DNA from: Treponema sp.
GTDB taxonomy: Bacteria > Spirochaetota > Spirochaetia > Treponematales > Treponemataceae
Reading direction: 5' to 3'
Assembly: GCA_012799545.1 (NCBI GenBank)
Contig: JAAZLA010000075.1
Span: 1 to 13,537, forward strand
DNA length: 13,537 nt
Positions 1-6,046 of the stretch are shown piece by piece. Position numbers and translations under genes: made by a program. How positions within the stretch are numbered: position 1 is the first letter of the stretch; each line of letters begins with the position of its first letter. The notes under the pieces are model-generated. The model saw only the letters and a program-made list of their open reading frames with translations. It was not told the DNA's origin and did no database searches.

Positions 1-384
1 ATGAAGGAATACCTAACAAGCAACGCAGAATATTTTATAGAAATTTGCAAAAAAATTGCTTTAACTGGCTATAATCTTGAACCACGTTCAATAAAATCAA
101 AAAAATTTGGTTGCATTTTTATTGCTACAGAACATAAGGCTGAAAACTGGCAAAATGTTCGCCAACAAGTTAGCCTCATGTTTTTTTACCGCGAAACAGA
201 GCTCATACCAGATAGTCTTTTAAGACAGCAACTCGAAGAAATGAAAAAACAAAATTATGTTAAATGCATTATTTGTACGAGTTCAGGCTTCACACGATCA
301 AGCATCGAGTTTGCTGAAAATCGCCCCTTCGAGCTTGTGGGAAAAGATAAACTAGAAGCGATTTTATCAAAAATTAACTTATAA
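1..384 (+). CDS. Mrr/restriction-endonuclease-like domain protein, probably catalytically degenerate
   Basis: A 127-residue protein. Its C-terminal part (residues about 88-122, with CTSSGFTRSSIEFAENRPFE) closely resembles the end of Mrr-type endonuclease domains, where a strand and TTSGFT-EAIEFA helix precede an 'ELVDG-KL' ending. In active Mrr-like enzymes a D...(E/Q)xK motif lies about 30-50 residues earlier. Here the matching stretch reads ATEHKAENW...VSLMFFYRETE and I cannot find a convincing catalytic set, so it may be a binding or structural derivative. The ATG lies on the first base of the window, so no ribosome site can be checked and the true gene could begin further upstream. The next gene starts 8 bases after its stop, which suggests one transcript with the metallophosphoesterase and the ParB-fold gene. 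The fold assignment is by motif resemblance only. Confidence 0.6.
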   Translation: MKEYLTSNAEYFIEICKKIALTGYNLEPRSIKSKKFGCIFIATEHKAENWQNVRQQVSLMFFYRETELIPDSLLRQQLEEMKKQNYVKCIICTSSGFTRSSIEFAENRPFELVGKDKLEAILSKINL

Positions 385-392
385 GATGTCCT

Positions 393-1049
393 ATGAAAAT
401 ACTTTGTATTTCCGATCAAATCGATCCCCTCATATACAGCAATAACGCTAAAGAACGATTTCAAGATATAGATTTGGTTTTATCTGCTGGAGATTTGCCT
501 ATGGAATATATAGATTACGTTGTCTCCACATTGAATAGACCGACACTCTTCGTTTTTGGAAATCATAACCTAAAAAACTTCAATCGCTTTCATGGAGGCA
601 CAAGAACTAAGAAAAGAACTACCATCGACGATAGCACTACACACCTTGCAGGAGCTGCCTACGTTGGCTTTAAGGTTTTAAAAGAAGGAAAACTCCTCAT
701 TGCAGGTGCCTCAGGCTCTCTCGAATACAATAAAGGAGAAAGCCAATACTCTGACGGGGAAATGAATAGAAAACTTATAAAAATGATTCCCCGTCTGCTT
801 TACAATAAACTCCGTTATGGTCGCTACCTCGATATTTTTTTAACACATGCACCACCCCTTGGCATACACGACAAAGAAGATCGCTGCCACACCGGATTTA
901 AAAGCTTTTTATGGTTTATGCGTATCTTTAAACCAAAATATCTCATACACGGGCATATTCACCTGTATGATTTACAAGATATTCGTGTTTCTGTTTATGA
1001 ACAAACAACAGTCGTAAATGCTTTTAGCCATCATATTATACATTTTTGA
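393..1049 (+). CDS. Calcineurin-like metallophosphoesterase
   Basis: A 218-residue cytoplasmic protein with the metallophosphoesterase motif series in order: SDQIDP (7-12), AGDLP (32-36), GNHN (56-59), LTHAPP (150-155) and HGHIH (186-190). These supply metal-binding Asp, Asn and His residues of a two-metal phosphoesterase. The first motif is unusual: the canonical D-x-H reads D-Q-I, so the usual histidine is absent at that position. The substrate cannot be told from sequence; the family includes nucleotide and phosphodiester hydrolases as well as protein phosphatases. There is no signal peptide or membrane segment. The upstream Shine-Dalgarno is weak, and translation may be coupled to the preceding gene, which ends 8 bases before. 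The next gene's ribosome site overlaps this gene's stop codon, so the three genes 1-1951 look like one operon. Confidence 0.85.
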   Translation: MKILCISDQIDPLIYSNNAKERFQDIDLVLSAGDLPMEYIDYVVSTLNRPTLFVFGNHNLKNFNRFHGGTRTKKRTTIDDSTTHLAGAAYVGFKVLKEGKLLIAGASGSLEYNKGESQYSDGEMNRKLIKMIPRLLYNKLRYGRYLDIFLTHAPPLGIHDKEDRCHTGFKSFLWFMRIFKPKYLIHGHIHLYDLQDIRVSVYEQTTVVNAFSHHIIHF

Positions 1050-1052
1050 GGA
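1048..1052 (+). promoter_or_regulatory. Ribosome binding site GAGGA that decides the start of the ParB-fold gene
   Basis: GAGGA lies five bases before the ATG at 1058 and overlaps the TGA stop (1047-1049) of the phosphoesterase gene. A longer frame could start at the TTG at 1046, but that codon lies on the Shine-Dalgarno itself, so the ATG is preferred. The overlap suggests coupled translation. Confidence 0.75.
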
Positions 1053-1057
1053 ATTTT

Positions 1058-1951
1058 ATGAGCACTCATAGTTTACAATCGAGTAACGATAATTTTTTTC
1101 GCGCACGCAACCGTGCACTCATTAATGATTTACAGCATATACTCAGTCCTGAAGAGACTAAACTGTTATCCTTCAATGATGTAAAAAAAATGCTCAAACC
1201 AAAAAATGAAGTTTATCTTGGCATGAAAGTTGTCCCAATTAAGCTTATAGTAGGCAGTGAAGGACGCTATATGGACTTCGACAACAAGTTTTTCCCACGA
1301 AAAACACATCTTAAAACTCGATGGGCGAGAATTGACCAAGCCTATTATAAAGATATAATTCTTCCCCCCATTACACTCTACGAAATAGGGGGACTTTATT
1401 TTGTCCGCGATGGTAACCACCGTGTTTCTGTTGCCAAAATAAAGGGGGTAGAAAATATAGATGCAGAAGTAATAAGCCTTCAAAGTGAAATAAAACTCAA
1501 ACCAAGTAGCTCTATAAAAGAAATTCTCAAACAAGTTATTCAATACGAAAAAAGAGTGTTTTACGCAGAAACGAACTTTGGGGATATAACCGATTGTTGG
1601 ACTATCGATTTTTCTTCCCCAGGTCAATACGACGTCCTCTATCAGCATATTTTAATTCATAAGTATTACTTAAATCAAAATAAAACTGAAGAAATCCCCA
1701 TGCACAAAGCCGTTCAATCTTGGTATGAACAACTCTATCTTCCCATTATAGATTCAATAAAAAAACAAAAATTACTACGAAGTTTTCGAAATAGAACACT
1801 TTCAGATATGTATGTTTGGCTTATCCGCTACTGGGACGAGTTAAAACAACAATTTGGTGAAACAATTAGCATAGAAGAAGCAGCAAACGATTTTAGTAAA
1901 ATCTACAAAAAAAGTGCGATAAAACGAATTTTAGAGAAATTTACTATTTAA
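1058..1951 (+). CDS. ParB/Srx-fold domain protein of unknown function
   Basis: A 297-residue protein starting at the ATG behind a GAGGA site. The central part (about residues 55-145) reads as a ParB-N-like fold: 'VVPIKLIVGSEGRY', then 'ILPPITLYEIGGLYFVRDGN' and the motif DGNHRVSVA (118-126). This resembles the D-G-x-H-R motif that ParB, Srx and related ATP/CTP-binding domains use for the nucleotide phosphates. The C-terminal half (about 150-297) is largely helical and charged; I do not recognise it. There is no helix-turn-helix I can defend, so chromosome partitioning should not be assumed. It is the last gene of the first + strand cluster, and a separate promoter follows five bases after its stop. 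The domain call is fairly firm and the function is unknown. Confidence 0.7.
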   Translation: MSTHSLQSSNDNFFRARNRALINDLQHILSPEETKLLSFNDVKKMLKPKNEVYLGMKVVPIKLIVGSEGRYMDFDNKFFPRKTHLKTRWARIDQAYYKDIILPPITLYEIGGLYFVRDGNHRVSVAKIKGVENIDAEVISLQSEIKLKPSSSIKEILKQVIQYEKRVFYAETNFGDITDCWTIDFSSPGQYDVLYQHILIHKYYLNQNKTEEIPMHKAVQSWYEQLYLPIIDSIKKQKLLRSFRNRTLSDMYVWLIRYWDELKQQFGETISIEEAANDFSKIYKKSAIKRILEKFTI

Positions 1952-1955
1952 ATCC

Positions 1956-1984
1956 TTGACGTCTTGATTTTTCAATGCTAAACT
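1956..1984 (+). promoter_or_regulatory. Sigma70-type promoter of the partner-switch operon
   Basis: TTGACG at 1956-1961 and TAAACT at 1979-1984 are separated by exactly 17 bases. The -35 matches consensus at five of six positions and the -10 at four of six. Transcription would begin near 1990, giving a short leader of about 20-25 bases before the PP2C gene. No terminator is visible between the ParB-fold gene and this promoter, so read-through from upstream is also possible. Confidence 0.6.
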
Positions 1985-2002
1985 AATATAAGCTTTTATT
2001 AA

Positions 2003-2007
2003 TGAGG
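2003..2007 (+). promoter_or_regulatory. Ribosome binding site TGAGG pointing to a TTG start at 2014
   Basis: TGAGG lies six bases before an in-frame TTG at 2014. The ATG at 2002 overlaps this site and has only T/A-rich sequence before it. The same geometry (a site embedded in a longer open frame) occurs before the ParB-fold gene and the Ser/Thr kinase gene. Confidence 0.5.
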
Positions 2008-2013
2008 TTAATT

Positions 2014-3669
2014 TTGTTTATATTTTCAGATACAATATCATTTATACTACTTTTAGTTTCCATTATTCCCATACTGATTTCTATTTTTTTGCTCTTACGT
2101 GTAGCAAGAAAGGCCGTTGAAAAAAATCCAATTAGTCAATTTTTTGGACTTCTCATTCTCCTTTTGGGTATCGTGGCGACGCTTATTTTCAAATCAAGTA
2201 TCTATTTACTTTCAACTCTAAGCTTAGCCCTTGTTCTAATTATCCCACATATTTTGTATCATCTAAAAGAAGTAAAACTAGAAAAAGAAAAAACAGAAAG
2301 TGCAGAAAATACCGAAATCGATCTCGAACAAGAAATAGAACAAATCCGTGAAAAGGATAAGGAATTAAACAAGATATTATTTGAATTAAGCAATGATATT
2401 ATTGTACAAGCTTCAAATAATCTATCTTCTGAAAAAGGCTTACAGGAAACCTTAGAACATATAAACACAGCCATTATAGAAGAAATAAATGCGGACGGCG
2501 GAGTTATTCTTTTAATTGATGCCTTTGATGACATTATTGCTGTAAAATCCTTGATAGGCAGCTTCCCTCCTCCCTACGAGCTTAGTGCTGATATTCCTCA
2601 TAAGATTATTCGTGTAGAAACAAACTTTCGCTTTGCTACTTTCCCCTTAGATAGCACTATTTTTGGAGAAATAGCACGAACAGGACGAGCCGAACTTATC
2701 ACCGAACCCTTATCCGATCCAAGGCTCTTTCAAAATGAACCTGAAGATTTTCTAAAACTTGGTAGTTATATTTTTATACCACTCCTTGTAAAAGATTCCG
2801 TTCTTGGAGTTGCTGCCTTTGCAAGAAAATTTGAAAGCCCTCGTTTTACTGAAGAAGAATTTTATAAGGCAGAAATACTCGCACGATTTGCAAGCTCTGC
2901 AATACGCGGAGTCTTCTCCTATCAAGAACTTGCTGAAAGAAAAGAATTAACAAAAGAGTCAGATATAGCTATAAAAATTCAAGAACGCTATCACCCAAAA
3001 CTACTTCCAGCTATCCCAGGACTTTCGTTAGGGCACTATTACAATACCGCTGGTGTTTGCGGCGACTTTTTTGATGTCGTACCTTCAAGAAAAGATAGAA
3101 TATCCTTTGTTTTAGCTGATGTTGCCGGTAAGGGAATGAATTCCTTACTTATTATGACAATGTTACGTTCTATACTTAGACTTGTTCTAAATACAACACA
3201 AACAGCTTCAACTATTCTCTCATGGGCGAATAGAGGTATTTCAACAGAAAAAACAATTGACCACTTTGCAAGTATTGCACTAATATTGTATAATTCACTT
3301 GACAATACCATTCAGTATGCAAATGCAGGGACAAGTCCTATTTATTTGCTACGAAGCCAAACAAACGAATTTGAATGTTTATCTAAAAATTCTGAGCCGA
3401 TTGGTGTGGAGAAAACGAGCATCTATTCCGATACTAGTACGAAGGTGGAAAAGAATGATATAATTATCACCTTTACCGATGGTCTAATTGAAGCCTTAGA
3501 TGCTAATGGAAATCAATATACTACAACACGATTGACTAGTTTAGTTAAACGTAACAAAGATTTAACTGGCAAGGAAATTGCCAATAAAATAAAAGAAGAC
3601 ATGAAAAAATTTAGTGGAGATACAAAACAGCATGATGATCAAACTTTACTTGTCATTAAAATTCTATAA
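2014..3669 (+). CDS. Membrane-anchored GAF-PP2C (SpoIIE/RsbU-type) serine phosphatase
   Basis: About 551 residues from the TTG at 2014, or 555 from the ATG at 2002; numbering below is from the ATG. Two or three hydrophobic segments (about 10-33, 46-64 and 66-86) anchor it. A charged coiled coil follows (about 88-128), then a GAF-type sensor domain (about 140-305) and the PP2C domain (about 335-555). Metal-binding motifs are visible: CGDFFD (353-358), ADVAGKGM (372-379), FTDG (491-494) and DDQT (545-548). RsbU/SpoIIE enzymes remove phosphate from the serine of a STAS protein, and a STAS gene follows 15 bases downstream, which supports that role. The membrane and GAF parts suggest control by a small ligand or a membrane signal, but the ligand is not evident. 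It is first in an operon with its own promoter. Confidence 0.9.
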   Translation: MFIFSDTISFILLLVSIIPILISIFLLLRVARKAVEKNPISQFFGLLILLLGIVATLIFKSSIYLLSTLSLALVLIIPHILYHLKEVKLEKEKTESAENTEIDLEQEIEQIREKDKELNKILFELSNDIIVQASNNLSSEKGLQETLEHINTAIIEEINADGGVILLIDAFDDIIAVKSLIGSFPPPYELSADIPHKIIRVETNFRFATFPLDSTIFGEIARTGRAELITEPLSDPRLFQNEPEDFLKLGSYIFIPLLVKDSVLGVAAFARKFESPRFTEEEFYKAEILARFASSAIRGVFSYQELAERKELTKESDIAIKIQERYHPKLLPAIPGLSLGHYYNTAGVCGDFFDVVPSRKDRISFVLADVAGKGMNSLLIMTMLRSILRLVLNTTQTASTILSWANRGISTEKTIDHFASIALILYNSLDNTIQYANAGTSPIYLLRSQTNEFECLSKNSEPIGVEKTSIYSDTSTKVEKNDIIITFTDGLIEALDANGNQYTTTRLTSLVKRNKDLTGKEIANKIKEDMKKFSGDTKQHDDQTLLVIKIL

Positions 3670-3684
3670 CAAAGGGAGCAACAA

Positions 3685-4023
3685 ATGGAATTAAAGATAC
3701 GAAAAAATGGCGAAATTTACATAATTGATGTAAATGGAGAGATGGACTTATACAACTCTTATAAGCTAAAAGAGCTCGTTATGAAAATGCTTGAAAAATC
3801 AGTCACAAGCTTTATTATTAACTTAGAGCAAGTAGATTATATTGACTCAAGTGGAATTGGAGCATTGATACATATTTGTTCAACTATTAAAAAGATGAAC
3901 TTAAAACTCGCTATTTCTAATATACATGGTTCAGTTAAAAAGGTTATTGAATTAACCAAACTTATGGGCTATTTCCCAATTGCAAATAGTGTTGAAGAAG
4001 CTCTATTGATGGTAACAGAATAA
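3685..4023 (+). CDS. STAS-domain anti-anti-sigma factor (RsbV/SpoIIAA type)
   Basis: A 112-residue single STAS domain, the normal length for the family. The phosphorylation loop reads YIDSSGIGAL (52-61). By alignment with SpoIIAA the switch residue is the second serine, Ser56. In the standard partner switch the dephosphorylated form binds the RsbW-type kinase and frees the kinase's target, and the kinase phosphorylates this serine to reverse it. A good ribosome site, GGGAG at 3674-3678, stands six bases before the ATG. The gene sits between a PP2C phosphatase and an RsbW-like kinase, in the classical module order, with gaps of 15 and 19 bases. Confidence 0.92.
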   Translation: MELKIRKNGEIYIIDVNGEMDLYNSYKLKELVMKMLEKSVTSFIINLEQVDYIDSSGIGALIHICSTIKKMNLKLAISNIHGSVKKVIELTKLMGYFPIANSVEEALLMVTE

Positions 4024-4030
4024 AATAATT

Positions 4031-4035
4031 AAGGA
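4031..4035 (+). promoter_or_regulatory. Ribosome binding site AAGGA that decides the RsbW-like start
   Basis: AAGGA is seven bases before the ATG at 4043 but only one base before the ATG at 4037, so the second ATG is the likely start. Confidence 0.7.
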
Positions 4036-4042
4036 AATGACT

Positions 4043-4594
4043 ATGGATTACTTTAAAGAATTACGTTCAGATGAAAATGATAGCTTATTTGATAAAACCA
4101 ATATGCTCTATAAAGAATTTCCATCCGATTTTAGACAAATTAGATATTTTACACTTTTAATTGTCCAATCTGCCCCTCTTGAAATTAAAGAAATAAACTT
4201 ACTCGAACAGCAGATATCCGAAGTAATTAAAAATGCTGTAAAGCATGGTAATGAATGTGATATAAATAAAAAGGTTCGCGTATGGTATTCTTTTAGTGCC
4301 ACACATGCCCATCTAATTGTTGAAGATGAAGGTGAAGGATTTCAAGATCTAGAAAAATGGAATGAATTTAACCGAAAACGTCTAGAGTGTCTGCATAATC
4401 AAAATTTTGAAGAACTCGCCCAGTTTGTTTCATTTAGAACGCCGAAAAGCGATGATCACGATGGTGGTAATGCACTTTTTGCTGCCTTAGAATATTGGAA
4501 CGGTGGTTTTGTATACAATAAAAAACGCAACGGTGTTGCGATGCTTAAAAAATTTGTACAAAGACGTCTCGGTGTATCAATAGACGGAGAATAA
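4043..4594 (+). CDS. RsbW-like anti-sigma serine kinase (GHKL/HATPase fold)
   Basis: A 183-residue protein from the ATG chosen by its ribosome site. It carries the ATP-binding boxes of the GHKL family: the N box EVIKNAVKHGN (60-70, with Asn64 expected to hold magnesium), the G1 box VEDEGEGF (93-100) and a degenerate G2 box DHDGGNALFAALEYW (138-152). Such proteins hold a sigma factor or another partner and phosphorylate the STAS antagonist encoded just upstream. The stretch between G1 and G2 (about 101-137) is longer and more charged than I expect for SpoIIAB/RsbW, which may alter the ATP lid or the partner surface. No sigma factor gene follows; a terminator does. The target is therefore unknown. 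Confidence 0.85.
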   Translation: MDYFKELRSDENDSLFDKTNMLYKEFPSDFRQIRYFTLLIVQSAPLEIKEINLLEQQISEVIKNAVKHGNECDINKKVRVWYSFSATHAHLIVEDEGEGFQDLEKWNEFNRKRLECLHNQNFEELAQFVSFRTPKSDDHDGGNALFAALEYWNGGFVYNKKRNGVAMLKKFVQRRLGVSIDGE

Positions 4595-4610
4595 GTTCTC
4601 CCCTTATCCA

Positions 4611-4658
4611 AAAAAAAGACCTGTTGGAAGAAATACTTCTTAACAGGTCCTTTTTTTT
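4611..4658. terminator. Bidirectional intrinsic terminator between convergent operons
   Basis: GACCTGTT (4618-4625) pairs with AACAGGTC (4642-4649), and AAGAA (4628-4632) pairs with TTCTT (4637-4641). The left arm has a two-G bulge and the loop is four bases. Eight A stand on the left and eight T on the right, so either strand gives a hairpin followed by a U run. It serves the RsbW-like gene (stop 4594) and the convergent citrate synthase gene (stop 4672). Confidence 0.93.
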
Positions 4659-4671
4659 ATCGATTTAGCTC

Positions 4672-6027
4672 TTATTCTCGAGTATCAATACTCGGATAGC
4701 TTCTATGTTTTTCAATTGCCTTATATGCAGGTCGAATAATTTTACCATTATTTGCAATTTCTTCTAGTCTATGGGCAGACCAGCCTGCCACTCGTGCACA
4801 AGCAAATAGAGGAGTATACAACTCATCGGGTAATCCAAGCATTTTATATACAAAGCCTGAGTAAAAATCAATGTTTGCGCTCACGCCCTTATACATTTTC
4901 CTTTTTTCTGCAATTGCCAAGGGAGCCAACCTTTCAACTATGGAAAAAAGTTTATACTCTTTTACCATACCTTTTTCTTGCGCCAATTGCTCTACATAGG
5001 ATTTTAAAATTAAGGCTCTTGGATCAGATTCAGAATACACAGCATGGCCTATGCCATAAATTAAGCCCGATTTATCAAAGGCTTGTTTATCTAAAAGCGC
5101 ATTGAGGTAGGCATTCACTTCAGCTTCATCCGTCCAGTTTTTTACCGTTTTTTTCATATCTTCAAACATTTGTACGACTTTAATATTTGCTCCGCCATGT
5201 TTTGGGCCTTTTAAAGATGCTAAAGAAGCTGCAATGCAAGAATAGGTATCTGTGCCACTTGAGCTAACCACATGAGTGGTAAAGGTTGAGTTGTTTCCTC
5301 CTCCATGCTCTGCATGTAAAACAAGGGCTAGGTCTAAAATTTTTGCTTCATGCTCGGTAAAAGTGTCGGAAGAACGAAGCATATATAAAATATTTTGCGC
5401 AATAGAATATTCTTTTTTTGGAGATTTTATGACAAAGTTTTGTTTTTTGTGGGCAAAGGCAAATGAATGATAGGCATAGACAAGTAGTGAAGGAAATTGT
5501 GCAATGAGCCGTAAAGATTGTGCAATAACGTTTGCAATAGAAGTATCCTCTGCATTTTCGTCAAAGGCATAGAGTGTTAAAACAGATTTTGCAAGAGAAT
5601 TCATTAAATCTCGGCTAGGAAAGCTCATAATCGTTGCATTCAAGAATTCTTTAGGTAAAGCATACATAGAAGCTATTTCTTCCCGAAAAGCGTCATATTC
5701 GGTTTGATTCGGTAGTTTTCCGAAAAGGAGTAAATACGCTATCTCTTCAAAGCCAAATCTATTTTCATCGGAAAAACCTTGTACCAAGTCTTCTATATCG
5801 TAGCCACGATAATAAAGTTTACCTTCGCAAGGTATTAAATCTCCTTCACTCATTACATAGGAGTGAATCTCAGAAATCCTCGTTAGGCCAGCCATAACAC
5901 CTTGACCGCTTATATCCCGTAATCCTCGTTTAACTTCATATTTTTGAAATAATTCTTGCGGTATTTGATTTAAGCTTTTCACTTCCTCAGCAGTCTCATC
6001 GCTAGTGAACATATTTTTTTTATCCAT
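4672..6027 (-). CDS. gltA: Citrate synthase (Si type)
   Basis: A 451-residue protein that joins oxaloacetate and acetyl-CoA to citrate. The family's active-site residues are visible by alignment with pig and E. coli enzymes: HAEHGGGN with His241 for oxaloacetate, GPKHGGAN with catalytic His277, GIGHAVYSESDPR with His328 and Arg337, and NIDFYSG with Asp387. It has an N-terminal stretch of about 50 residues before the conserved 'GLTRISEI' core. A longer frame reaches 6075, but AAGGAG (6038-6043) supports the ATG at 6027, which also clears the lon stop. It lies 19 bases downstream of lon on the same strand, with no promoter seen between them, and ends at the bidirectional terminator. A 2-methylcitrate synthase cannot be excluded by motif alone. 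No other TCA-cycle gene is in the window, so a role in glutamate supply is only a guess. Confidence 0.92.
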   Translation of the reverse strand: MDKKNMFTSDETAEEVKSLNQIPQELFQKYEVKRGLRDISGQGVMAGLTRISEIHSYVMSEGDLIPCEGKLYYRGYDIEDLVQGFSDENRFGFEEIAYLLLFGKLPNQTEYDAFREEIASMYALPKEFLNATIMSFPSRDLMNSLAKSVLTLYAFDENAEDTSIANVIAQSLRLIAQFPSLLVYAYHSFAFAHKKQNFVIKSPKKEYSIAQNILYMLRSSDTFTEHEAKILDLALVLHAEHGGGNNSTFTTHVVSSSGTDTYSCIAASLASLKGPKHGGANIKVVQMFEDMKKTVKNWTDEAEVNAYLNALLDKQAFDKSGLIYGIGHAVYSESDPRALILKSYVEQLAQEKGMVKEYKLFSIVERLAPLAIAEKRKMYKGVSANIDFYSGFVYKMLGLPDELYTPLFACARVAGWSAHRLEEIANNGKIIRPAYKAIEKHRSYPSIDTRE

Positions 6028-6037
6028 TCTATTTTTA

Positions 6038-6043
6038 CTCCTT
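6038..6043 (-). promoter_or_regulatory. Ribosome binding site AAGGAG of citrate synthase
   Basis: On the - strand AAGGAG stands ten bases before the ATG at 6027. The longer open frame from 6075 would start inside the lon coding sequence and has no comparable site. Confidence 0.7.
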
Positions 6044-6046
6044 TTC

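Noticed and set aside
1166..1648. A 160-codon open frame on the - strand
   Set aside because: It lies wholly inside the ParB-fold gene, has no ribosome site and gives an aromatic-rich peptide typical of an antisense shadow in AT-rich DNA.
4752..5105. A 117-codon open frame on the + strand
   Set aside because: It is antisense to conserved citrate synthase sequence and shows no recognisable domain.
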